A stretch of 64,000 bases of DNA from Gracilibacillus salinarum (GTDB taxonomy: Bacteria; Bacillota; Bacilli; Bacillales; Amphibacillaceae): contig NZ_CP095071.1 of assembly GCF_022919575.1 (NCBI RefSeq), positions 1,674,001 through 1,738,000 on the forward strand, read 5' to 3'. Positions within the stretch are counted from its first letter, which is position 1, and every line of letters starts with the position of its first letter. Made by a program: the position numbers and the translations under genes. The notes under the pieces were generated by a model, which did not search any database, had not been told where the DNA came from, and worked only from the letters and a program-made list of their open reading frames with translations. Shown piece by piece: positions 27,602-35,893 of the stretch.

Positions 27602-29146
27602 ATAGTAGACGGTACAATATCCATAATTGTTCAGTTTGGTATACGATTCTACAGCCGGCAAGTGCTCTACAAGCTCTTCCATAATAGTGGTATCCTCTGA
27701 TTGACTGTAAACAACAAATTCATCATAATTCTCCTTTTCATATAACATGGCAAGATCATTCATTTTATAAAAGGTGACGCTTTTATAATTTGCTAGTTCC
27801 ATATAATGTGTCGGTATTTTCCAAGTACGGTCATATAAATAAATAACATCATTGCCTTGATATTGCTCTGCAATCTGTAATGCTTCTGCACTGTCTTTCT
27901 GTAAATACTCGAAAGAAGTTGTTTTCCAGTAACCATTTACAGAAATTAAAAGAAGCAAGATACAACAAACGACAAGAGAATTGTTTTGATTCAAAAGAGT
28001 TCTCATTGCCCCATGCAATAAGCATATAAAAATAAGGACAATAAGCGGAAATATTGGCTGCAGATATCTTTCTACTGTGTAAACAGCTATATTTGAAATG
28101 AGAAAGAAATACAAACTGCATACCACCAACAAATAGACAACCATCCAAAAAGAATTACCACTAGCCATGTTTTGATTTCTTAAACGCATATTTGAAGCAA
28201 TCATGATTATCACTATCGCTATCACAAAAAACAGTAAATAACCACCGAATAAATTATCGCTGATCTTACCCCAAAAAGAATGCAAAGTTGATAGATAACC
28301 ATTCGTACTCATGAAGTTCTCTATTGATTCTTCTCCACGTTGACCGCCACCAAGGATATGATCGTAAATACTCGGGAACAAAACAATAACAGAAACGAGC
28401 ATACTTACATACGCCCCAATATAGATAAATAATTTCCTCCACTGTTTTCTAAAAAGTAAATAAAAAACGAATATGGCACAAATAAAAAAGGTTAATATTA
28501 AAAAATAATAATGCGTTAATGCCCCAGCCAATGAAACAAGATACACAGAGATGTAAAACTTGTAATCAACGGTGTTCCCCAGTTTAATATTCTTCAAATG
28601 GATATATGCAATCCATAAACAAAAAAACATGGTCATAATATACATACGAATAAACATCATATCAGAGATAACGCCAGGGTTTACCGCCCAAAATACACTC
28701 GTCAGAAATGCTGCAAATTTGTTACCTGTAATTAGCATAGCGAATTTATAAAGCAATACGATAATAAAAGCATTAAAAATAAGATTGACTGCAATACCGA
28801 TATACGGACTAAACTCCCCAGAAAATACAGAACTGATCGTATGCACGATGACATAATAGAAAGGGGGATGTACATCATTTGCTTGATTTCGCCAGACGTT
28901 AGCATAGTCAAAGTTCGTTTCTTCGGGTGTGCTCAAAAACGATTCCTGGAATTCCCCATAAGCATTATATTTTTCGCCTGGTTCAACATCGATATAACTA
29001 GTACTGTTTGCAAGACTGTATGTAAGCAGTTCATCAATGTGATAGTTTATTTTTTGTTGCAAGAAAATGATGCTAAGTACAGTAGATAGAAGAACAATCA
29101 GTAATATTAGTATATTTTTTTTAAAGAATGTAATGTTAGTTTCCAT
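27593..29146 (-). CDS. Membrane glycosyltransferase, GT39/PMT-like (GT-C fold)
   Basis: A 517-residue integral membrane protein with about eleven hydrophobic segments. Directly after the first helix it has HIDELLTYSLAN (Asp38, Glu39), the acidic pair in the first external loop that is catalytic in lipid-phosphate-sugar-dependent GT-C transferases. A short external C-terminal domain ends the protein. It probably takes a sugar from an undecaprenyl- or polyprenyl-phosphate donor made by the neighbouring GtrB-like enzyme and attaches it to a wall polymer, lipid or protein (inference). It follows gtrA and gtrB-like genes on the same strand. Confidence 0.75.
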   Translation of the reverse strand: METNITFFKKNILILLIVLLSTVLSIIFLQQKINYHIDELLTYSLANSTSYIDVEPGEKYNAYGEFQESFLSTPEETNFDYANVWRNQANDVHPPFYYVIVHTISSVFSGEFSPYIGIAVNLIFNAFIIVLLYKFAMLITGNKFAAFLTSVFWAVNPGVISDMMFIRMYIMTMFFCLWIAYIHLKNIKLGNTVDYKFYISVYLVSLAGALTHYYFLILTFFICAIFVFYLLFRKQWRKLFIYIGAYVSMLVSVIVLFPSIYDHILGGGQRGEESIENFMSTNGYLSTLHSFWGKISDNLFGGYLLFFVIAIVIIMIASNMRLRNQNMASGNSFWMVVYLLVVCSLYFFLISNIAVYTVERYLQPIFPLIVLIFICLLHGAMRTLLNQNNSLVVCCILLLLISVNGYWKTTSFEYLQKDSAEALQIAEQYQGNDVIYLYDRTWKIPTHYMELANYKSVTFYKMNDLAMLYEKENYDEFVVYSQSEDTTIMEELVEHLPAVESYTKLNNYGYCTVYYLE

Positions 29147-29190
29147 TAGACAAACTCCGTTTCTATAAGTATAGAAAAACTTTACAGTAA

Positions 29191-29595
29191 TTACGAACTA
29201 CTAGAGCTTTCTTTAAACACAAACCATTTACTAGTCAAATAATTAAACATGACAACAATAATATTGGCTATTATTTTTGTTACAAGGTCATTTATATAGA
29301 AAATCTCTATCAAGACATACATAACGAATAAATCTACTAATAGTGAAAGAACTCGGTAAAATACAAATACACCAAAACTTTTAAACATCAAGAAAATGTT
29401 CGAATACTTAGCTTTGAAAACATAGGATTTATTTGTAAAGTAAGCAAATAACACAGCTGCGATCCATGCTGTCACGGTTGCTACTTGATAATGCCATGCA
29501 AATACACTCGTCAGCAATACGTAAACGGTAAGGTTCACCAGTGTAGTCATTATCCCGAATAGTATGTAGCTGATTATTTCCTTATTTAACTTCAT
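29191..29595 (-). CDS. GtrA family membrane protein
   Basis: A 134-residue protein with four hydrophobic segments, the hallmark of GtrA-like proteins (FGIMTTLVNLTVYVLL near the start, LTSKWFVFKE at the end). GtrA proteins are thought to flip polyprenyl-phosphate-linked glucose or similar donors across the membrane. The ATG at 29595 (MKLNKEIISY) overlaps the end of the GT2 gene; an in-frame ATG at 29619 is also possible. The order GT2-gtrA-GT39 is that of a three-gene surface glucosylation system. Confidence 0.8.
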   Translation of the reverse strand: MKLNKEIISYILFGIMTTLVNLTVYVLLTSVFAWHYQVATVTAWIAAVLFAYFTNKSYVFKAKYSNIFLMFKSFGVFVFYRVLSLLVDLFVMYVLIEIFYINDLVTKIIANIIVVMFNYLTSKWFVFKESSSSS

Positions 29596-30541
29596 GGATG
29601 AATAATTCCTTTTTTTCATTATACTCCTGGACTAAATATACAGGCCTTTTTTTCGTTTCATTAAATATTCGTCCTAAGTATTCGCCTATAACCCCTAGAG
29701 ATAACAATTGAATACCCCCGAGAAATAAGATGACACTCATTAAAGAGGGATAACCTGTTACGCCTTCTCCGAAAACCAGTGTTTTAATGATCACAACAAA
29801 CATATAAATAAAAGCCCCTATTGAAATAAACATTCCCAACAAGGATGAAACCTTCAAAGGATAAGTAGTAAACGACGTAATTCCTTCAATAGCCAAGCCA
29901 ATTAATTTTGGATAATTCCATTTTGTTTCACCTGCTGCACGCGGGTCCCTATTAAAGAGGATTTCTTTTTTCTTAAATCCTAACCAGCTAAACAACCCTT
30001 TCGTATATCTTTGCGATTCTCTCAATTGACGCAGTGCATTAATGCATCTGCGATCTAATAAACGAAAATCCCCTGTGTCTTCCTGAATAGGAATTTTCGT
30101 TGTCTTTTTTAAAATTCTATAAAATGTTTTAGAGGTTGATTTCTTTAACCATGTTTCTCCTTTTCGGTTACTCCGTTTGGCATAGACATCATCATATCCT
30201 TGTTCCCAATAGGAAATCATCTCAGAAATAAGTTCGGGAGGATCCTGCAAATCTGCATCGATAATAATAACCGCTTCTCCTTTTGAATAGTCAAAGCCAG
30301 CTAACATAGCTATTTCTTTTCCAAAATTTCGCGATAAATCCACATAAGATATTCTTCCATCGGATGCACGTAATTTTTTTATAATTTGCAGTGTTTTATC
30401 TTTACTACCGTCATTTACAAAAAGGATTTCAAATTGATAATGGCTTATACTATTTGTTACCTTATTTAATCGCTCGTAGAAAGCTTCTATCACAGTTTCT
30501 TCGTTATATGCTGGTACTAGTACGGTTATTAACTTGGACAT
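29582..30541 (-). CDS. GtrB-like glycosyltransferase family 2 (polyprenyl-phosphate sugar synthase)
   Basis: A 319-residue protein. The GT-A domain covers about 1-225: LVPAYNEETVIEAFYERL, FVNDGSKDKT, and the metal-binding DXD region IDADLQDPPEL. RDPRAAGETKWNYPKL is the conserved acceptor-side segment of the DPM1/GtrB group. Two C-terminal membrane helices (about 230-295) tether it. It would load a hexose onto undecaprenyl phosphate at the cytoplasmic face, for GtrA to flip and the GT39-like enzyme to use. It is the first gene of the minus-strand trio. Confidence 0.88.
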   Translation of the reverse strand: MSKLITVLVPAYNEETVIEAFYERLNKVTNSISHYQFEILFVNDGSKDKTLQIIKKLRASDGRISYVDLSRNFGKEIAMLAGFDYSKGEAVIIIDADLQDPPELISEMISYWEQGYDDVYAKRSNRKGETWLKKSTSKTFYRILKKTTKIPIQEDTGDFRLLDRRCINALRQLRESQRYTKGLFSWLGFKKKEILFNRDPRAAGETKWNYPKLIGLAIEGITSFTTYPLKVSSLLGMFISIGAFIYMFVVIIKTLVFGEGVTGYPSLMSVILFLGGIQLLSLGVIGEYLGRIFNETKKRPVYLVQEYNEKKELFIHEVK

Positions 30542-30770
30542 TTCTGACCCCCTCGAAATGACTTGATTCGCTTCACACTATAATTATCAATTAATCTTGA
30601 ACAATGACCGATTCATTTACTTAAAAAATATAAGCTTCCTTTTCAAATGCATGGCAATATTAACGCAATAATAGGATTACATCAACATCTTTTACAAATA
30701 ATTTACAATAAATACATACAATTTACATTACAGGTATTCATATGTTACTAAAATGCTTTCCAAAAACTCC

Positions 30771-30799
30771 TTGCCCTTTCCATTTTTATATGCTACCAT
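30771..30799 (+). promoter_or_regulatory. Candidate promoter of the alpha-glucoside operon
   Basis: TTGCCC, 17 bases, TACCAT, with two mismatches per hexamer to sigma-A. Its predicted start would lie just before the palindromic operator at 30817. The remaining upstream part of the gap (30542-30770) is AT-rich without recognisable features. Confidence 0.35.
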
Positions 30800-30816
30800 T
30801 AATGCAAGTCATAAAG

Positions 30817-30828
30817 GCAAACGTTTGC
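30817..30828. promoter_or_regulatory. LacI-family operator upstream of the alpha-glucoside operon
   Basis: GCAAACGTTTGC is a perfect palindrome with the central CG of LacI-family operators, followed at 30834-30852 by spaced inverted half-sites TTTGC and GCAAA. The operon encodes a LacI-type regulator (34060-35088), the obvious candidate to bind here. Confidence 0.7.
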
Positions 30829-30952
30829 ACTAATTTGCACTGATCATGCAAAGCCTTTTTTTCTCTATAGTAATTGAACGCACGGATGTGAAGAAAGCGT
30901 TCTATTTAAGACGCCTTACGTGCGGAAATAAAAAAGTAAGGGGAGATTTTTT

Positions 30953-32257
30953 ATGAAAAATAGCAAGTTCTTTGCAAAAATGGCCTCTGCCGTTGCATTA
31001 TCCAGTATGATTTTAGCAGGCTGTTCATCCGACGATTCAAACGGTGATAACGGCGAGTCCGCTTCTGGCGATAAAATTCAAATTGATATTTTTCAAGGAA
31101 AAGTAGAATTTAAAGAACAATTCGAGGATCTCGTTGCCTTGTATGAAGAAGAAAATCCGAATGTTGAAATTAATGTCGAAACAGTTGGCGGTGGTACCGA
31201 TTATGCACCCGTCCTAAAATCTGCATTCTCTTCTGGTGATGCACCTAACATTTTTAATGTGACTGGACCCCAGGATGTAATCGATTACAAGGAATACTTA
31301 ACAGATTTATCCGATACAGAAGCTGCTGGTGCTGCATTAGACGGCACACTCACAACCGTAACAGATGGTGAGCAGATTCTTGGTCTTCCATTCAATCAGG
31401 AAGGGTATGGACTTATTTATAACAAAGCAATATTTGAAAAAGCTGGCATTAACCCAGATGACATCCTGAGCATGGCAGATCTAGAAGCTGCTGTGCAAAC
31501 AATCGATCAGCAAAAAGAAGAACTCGGACTGGAAGCGGTGTTCGCTCTCCCTGCCAAAGAAGCCTGGGTATTAGGGGATCACTTAGCCAACACTTACTTA
31601 GCACCAGAATTTAATCATGACGTAATGGAAGCATTTGAGGCCGATACGGTCACATTTGAAAAAGGCGACGAAATGAAACAATTCGTAGATTTACAATTTG
31701 ATTATTCAATTCAGCCTGTACTAAGCCTTGATTATTCACAACAAGTTGAAGAATATTTCTCTTTACAACAAGTTGCCATTATCCAGCAAGGGAACTGGAT
31801 CTACCCTTCCGTTGAGCAAATGGATCCGGAATTCGCGCAGAATATTGGTGTCCTTCCGATTCCGGTAGAAGGAAATGAAGGCAGTCTCCCGGTAGGCGTT
31901 CCTAACTATTGGGCAGTCAACAATGACTTCGATGAAGAAGTCGTGCAAGCATCGAAAGACTTCCTGGACTGGATGTACACATCTGAAACAGGGAAAGAAG
32001 CGGTATTAAATGATTTCAAATTTATCCCGGCTTATGAAGGATACGATACTTCGAAAATAGCCGACCCATTATCACAGGAAATCTATGAATATGCATCTAA
32101 CGGAAACACAATCGGCTGGGTTTTCTCCGGTTACCCTAGCAATCCATGGGGAACTGGCGTTATCGGACCAAACATTCAAAAATATTTAGCTGGCGAAATG
32201 ACTTGGGAAGAAGTAGAAGCTGACGCCATCGCGAAGTGGGAAGAAGAAAGACAATAA
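30953..32257 (+). CDS. Extracellular sugar-binding lipoprotein (alpha-glucoside-type CUT1 importer)
   Basis: A 434-residue binding protein with signal peptide and lipobox (LAGCSSDD). The SBP_bac_1 fold is seen in LPFNQEGYGLIYNKAIFEKA and SKDFLDWMYTSETGKEAVL. AAGGGGAG precedes the ATG. With two permeases, a LacI regulator and a GH13 alpha-glucosidase downstream, the ligand is probably a malto- or isomalto-oligosaccharide or a similar alpha-glucoside. Confidence 0.9.
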   Translation: MKNSKFFAKMASAVALSSMILAGCSSDDSNGDNGESASGDKIQIDIFQGKVEFKEQFEDLVALYEEENPNVEINVETVGGGTDYAPVLKSAFSSGDAPNIFNVTGPQDVIDYKEYLTDLSDTEAAGAALDGTLTTVTDGEQILGLPFNQEGYGLIYNKAIFEKAGINPDDILSMADLEAAVQTIDQQKEELGLEAVFALPAKEAWVLGDHLANTYLAPEFNHDVMEAFEADTVTFEKGDEMKQFVDLQFDYSIQPVLSLDYSQQVEEYFSLQQVAIIQQGNWIYPSVEQMDPEFAQNIGVLPIPVEGNEGSLPVGVPNYWAVNNDFDEEVVQASKDFLDWMYTSETGKEAVLNDFKFIPAYEGYDTSKIADPLSQEIYEYASNGNTIGWVFSGYPSNPWGTGVIGPNIQKYLAGEMTWEEVEADAIAKWEEERQ

Positions 32258-32300
32258 AGCAAGACGTGCAACTTTTCTAAGCAAATGTTGCTGGACTCAT

Positions 32301-32334
32301 GGTGAGCAGCTGACAAACAGATTAGCTGTTCACC
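32301..32334 (+). terminator. Intercistronic hairpin after binding-protein gene
   Basis: GGTGAGCAGCT pairs with AGCTGTTCACC (one G-U pair), without a T-run, between the binding-protein gene and the first permease gene. Confidence 0.65.
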
Positions 32335-32359
32335 TATCCATTATTAGGAGGGATTTCTC

Positions 32360-33220
32360 ATGCGTAACCGTGATCTATCATTCTGGTTATTTCTAACACC
32401 GGTGTTACTAGGACTGATCCTTGTCGTGATCGTTCCCCTTATTTACGGTACGGTCTTTTCATTTACGGATTGGAACGGACTGAGCGCTACGACTTTTGTT
32501 GGTTTGGAGCATTACCTGAACCTCTTGCATGACCAGGAATTTATTGATGCGATTGTCTTCACCATTCTATTCTCTGTCGTATCGATCATTCTATTAAATG
32601 CTTTAGGTTTAAGTCTGGCGATCCTCGTAACCCGTCAGATTAAAACCAATAACATGTTACGAACGATCTTCTTCATGCCCAATTTAATTGGTGGACTGAT
32701 CTTAGGTTTTATCTGGCAATTTATTTTCATCAGTGTATTTGGCGACATTGGAGAAGCATTACAAATCGAAGCGATGCAAGGCTGGCTATCGACGACAAGC
32801 ACCGGTTTCTGGGGATTGGTCATTCTAACCTGCTGGCAAATGGCGGGATACATTATGATCATTTATATTGCCTACTTGCAAAATATTCCGAACGAACTGA
32901 TTGAGGCGGCAAAAATAGATGGTGCGAACAGCTGGCAGCGATTCCGTAATATTACCTTCCCGTTAGTGGCACCTGCCTTTACGGTAAGCATGTTCTTAAC
33001 GCTGTCGACATCTTTCAAAATCTATGATCAAAACCTGTCGTTAACTAATGGCGGGCCGTTCGAATCAACCCAAATGGTCGCGATGGAAATTGTCAAAACA
33101 GCATTCAGTGCCAATGAAATGGCATATGGTCAGGCAAAAGCAGTCGTTTTCTTTATTATCGTATCAATCATTGCTCTGACACAAGTGTATTATAATAAGA
33201 AACGGGAGGTTGACATGTAA
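32360..33220 (+). CDS. Carbohydrate ABC transporter permease, MalF type (CUT1)
   Basis: A 286-residue membrane protein with six predicted helices, EAA loop EAAKIDGANSWQRF and NGGPFESTQMVAMEI before the last helices. AGGAGGG lies upstream of the ATG. The stop overlaps the next permease start (TAATG), so the two are translated together. Confidence 0.92.
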   Translation: MRNRDLSFWLFLTPVLLGLILVVIVPLIYGTVFSFTDWNGLSATTFVGLEHYLNLLHDQEFIDAIVFTILFSVVSIILLNALGLSLAILVTRQIKTNNMLRTIFFMPNLIGGLILGFIWQFIFISVFGDIGEALQIEAMQGWLSTTSTGFWGLVILTCWQMAGYIMIIYIAYLQNIPNELIEAAKIDGANSWQRFRNITFPLVAPAFTVSMFLTLSTSFKIYDQNLSLTNGGPFESTQMVAMEIVKTAFSANEMAYGQAKAVVFFIIVSIIALTQVYYNKKREVDM

Positions 33221-34035
33221 TGGAGAGCAAACGAAAATTATACATCATTGAAACCGTAGGTGTTCTGCTCGGATTATTGTGGCTATCTCCGTTTTACTTA
33301 ATGATTGTCAATGCCTTTAAAACGAAAAAAGAAATCTTTACCGGAGTTCTCGATCTGCCCGAAGCATTCACGACAGCCAATTTTGTTGAAGCTTATATTG
33401 ATTTGGACTTCACTACTTCCCTGTTCAATTCGGTGTTGATTACCGTTGTCAGTGTCGGGATTATCATTTTCTTCTCGGCTATGGCAGGCTATGCGTTAGC
33501 ACGTAACAAAAGCAAGTTAAGCGGTGCACTGCTTTTACTATTTGTATCAGCGATGTTAATCCCATTCCAATCGGTCATGATCCCGCTCGTCTCTTTATTC
33601 GGGCAAGTAGAAATGTTAAATCGTGCCGGTCTCATCTTTATGTACTTAGGTTTCGGTTGTAGTTTATCGATTTTCCTTTATCATGGAGCTATGACAGGTA
33701 TCTCAAAATCACTGGATGAAGCAGCTATCATTGATGGAGCCAACAAATTTCAGACCTTTATCCATATCATTTTTCCATTATTAAAACCGATTTCCGTGAC
33801 GGTCGGGATTCTGAATGTGATCTGGATTTGGAATGATTACTTATTGCCATCGTTGATTCTTGGAGAGAACAATGCAACGATCCCGTTGAAAATGTTCTAC
33901 TTCTTCGGTCAATATACGAAACAGTGGCATTTAGCATTAGCAGGATTAACGATTGCGATTATTCCGGTGATTGTCGGATACTTCTTCGCGCAGAAACAAA
34001 TTATTAAAGGTGTTTCCGAAGGCGCAGTTAAATAA
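33220..34035 (+). CDS. Carbohydrate ABC transporter permease, MalG type (CUT1)
   Basis: A 271-residue membrane protein with six predicted helices, EAA loop EAAIIDGANKFQTF and C-terminus KGVSEGAVK. It overlaps the upstream permease by one base. It completes the membrane channel of the alpha-glucoside importer; no ATPase is encoded nearby. Confidence 0.92.
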   Translation: MESKRKLYIIETVGVLLGLLWLSPFYLMIVNAFKTKKEIFTGVLDLPEAFTTANFVEAYIDLDFTTSLFNSVLITVVSVGIIIFFSAMAGYALARNKSKLSGALLLLFVSAMLIPFQSVMIPLVSLFGQVEMLNRAGLIFMYLGFGCSLSIFLYHGAMTGISKSLDEAAIIDGANKFQTFIHIIFPLLKPISVTVGILNVIWIWNDYLLPSLILGENNATIPLKMFYFFGQYTKQWHLALAGLTIAIIPVIVGYFFAQKQIIKGVSEGAVK

Positions 34036-34059
34036 GCAGTAGTAAACGAGGTGTATTGG

Positions 34060-35088
34060 ATGTCCGTAACGATTAAAGACGTTGCCAAGAAAGCAGGTGT
34101 GGCTGCGTCTACTGTCTCACGTGTTTTATCAGACAGTCCCAAAATTAGTGAAAAAACAAAGAACAGAGTCCGAAGCGTGATGGAGGAATTAGGCTACCAT
34201 TTAAATGAAAATGCCCGAAATTTAGTCCAGCAGTCAACGAAAACAATCGGCATCGTCATGAAGAATTCAGCAAGTGAATCTCTGCATGACCCCTTCTTTC
34301 CTGAAGTATTACGAGGAATCAGTGCCTATTGCAATAAACAGGATTATAGTATTTCAATCACCACCGGCGAATCAGAAGAAGCGATATTTAAAGATGTCGT
34401 CAAAATGGTAAAAGGTAAAAAAGTCGACGGGTTGATCGTCTCCTATTCGAAAAAAGATGACCAAGTCATTTCCTATTTACAGGAAGCTGACATCCCGTTC
34501 GTAGTAGTTGGAAAACCGTTTGGCAGACCAAATGAAATTCTCTATGTCGACAATGACAACGTTTTAGCTGCCAAAGAAGCGACCGAGCATTTGATTACGT
34601 TAGGTCACCGGGAAATCGGTTTTATCAGTGGCAATAAAGAATTTGAAGTGACAGATGCCCGGCTGCACGGTTATCAGGACGCACTTCGCAATCATCAGCT
34701 GAATGAACGTGCTGATTTTATCAAAAACCCGGCATCACCGGAAGTCGTGCGGGAATCGATGCAGGAACTGATGCAATTGCCGACGACACCAACCGCTCTA
34801 GTCGTGACCGATGACTTGTTCGCGATGCATATTTTATTCGTCTTACGCGAGCTTGCGATCCAGGTACCCGAAGAAATGAGTGTCATCAGCTTTAACAATA
34901 CGATTTTCAGCCGATTTTCCAACCCGCCGCTAACTTCTGTCGATACACAGATTTATCAGCTGGGCTTTGAGGCAGCGCGTTGTTTAATCGACGAGATCAA
35001 GGAACCGTCTGTTGTCAAAAGAAGTGTGATCATACCAACTTTTATTGAGGAACGGGAATCCAGTATATCCAGCTCACAAAAAGCATAA
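34060..35088 (+). CDS. LacI family transcriptional regulator
   Basis: A 342-residue repressor. The HTH and hinge helix are VTIKDVAKKAGVAASTVSRV and KNRVRSVMEELGYHLN, followed from about residue 60 by the sugar-binding core (TIGIVMKNSAS, FISGNKEFEVTDARLHGYQD). I start at the ATG at 34060 because GAGGTG lies seven bases upstream; an in-frame GTG at 34051 is too close to it. It most resembles maltose/alpha-glucoside regulators by position and probably binds the palindrome at 30817. Confidence 0.9.
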   Translation: MSVTIKDVAKKAGVAASTVSRVLSDSPKISEKTKNRVRSVMEELGYHLNENARNLVQQSTKTIGIVMKNSASESLHDPFFPEVLRGISAYCNKQDYSISITTGESEEAIFKDVVKMVKGKKVDGLIVSYSKKDDQVISYLQEADIPFVVVGKPFGRPNEILYVDNDNVLAAKEATEHLITLGHREIGFISGNKEFEVTDARLHGYQDALRNHQLNERADFIKNPASPEVVRESMQELMQLPTTPTALVVTDDLFAMHILFVLRELAIQVPEEMSVISFNNTIFSRFSNPPLTSVDTQIYQLGFEAARCLIDEIKEPSVVKRSVIIPTFIEERESSISSSQKA

Positions 35089-35149
35089 AGTGTGACTGTA
35101 TCCAATGGTTTTCTTTAGGACAGTTATAAACAACAAGGAGGCGTTCACT

Positions 35150-35809
35150 GTGCATCAAGGTTTAGGAAAGTTTTATGGCGTGACTGACTGGATAGCCCGG
35201 CTGGCGGTCGTCAACGTACTGTGGCTCCTTTTCAGCTTTCCCATTGTACTACTCTTATTGAATATGATCGTTACCGGAGTTAACGCAGTACTGCTCGCCG
35301 GCATCATCATCCTTACACCATTCGTAGTCTTTCCAGCTTCCACTGCGCTTTTTGCCTGTATAAGAGACTGGATATTAGACCGTGATCAGCATTCGATATT
35401 CAGTTCCTTCTGTCGTTATTATGTAAGGAATTATCGTAAAAGCTGTATCAGTGGCATCCTTCTGACTGCTGTCTGGACGATCTGGGGCATCGATTATTAC
35501 TACCTCAGCTCACGTAATGTTATGCTTTTATTCGTTTTCCTGGTATTTGGGCTGATTTTATTTGTATATACGATTCATTTCTTTTCGATGTTGGCACATT
35601 TTGAGATGAATTTACGTATGCTTTGGAAGAATGCGTTTCTGCTTACATTGGGACGACCACTACTGACGGTGGTGATTTCGCTCGTCAGTGTCGTTATTCT
35701 CTATGTCAGCATCAACGGCTTATTATTTCTATTACCTTTTTTCACAGGTTCACTGATTGCTTTTCTAAGCTTTTCAATCTTTTACAGATGGTACTTGCAC
35801 TTCATATGA
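35150..35809 (+). CDS. DUF624 / YesL family membrane protein
   Basis: A 219-residue protein with about five to six membrane helices. The N-terminus around YGVTDWIARLAVVNVLWLLF is the DUF624 (YesL) signature. These proteins are found almost only in sugar-uptake operons of Bacillota, and their function is unknown. The GTG at 35150 is preferred over an ATG at 35105 because AAGGAGG stands nine bases before it. The stop codon lies at the very edge of repeat copy B, so the natural C-terminus may have been altered by that insertion. Confidence 0.82.
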   Translation: MHQGLGKFYGVTDWIARLAVVNVLWLLFSFPIVLLLLNMIVTGVNAVLLAGIIILTPFVVFPASTALFACIRDWILDRDQHSIFSSFCRYYVRNYRKSCISGILLTAVWTIWGIDYYYLSSRNVMLLFVFLVFGLILFVYTIHFFSMLAHFEMNLRMLWKNAFLLTLGRPLLTVVISLVSVVILYVSINGLLFLLPFFTGSLIAFLSFSIFYRWYLHFI

Positions 35810-35860
35810 AATGAGACTTCAATCAGCGGGAGTCTTAAAGACGGTTAGCACCGTGATAAA
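35806..35860 (-). mobile_element. IS200/IS605-like non-autonomous element, copy B (55-bp internal-deletion form)
   Basis: It keeps the GAGACTTCAATCAGCGGGAG end and the ACGGT-TAGC-ACCGT hairpin with GTGATAAA, but lacks the long central hairpins of copies A and C. It overlaps the DUF624 stop codon and ends 33 bases before the GH13 start. Confidence 0.55.
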
Positions 35861-35893
35861 AAAATACACAGATAACATCTTAGGGGGATTATC

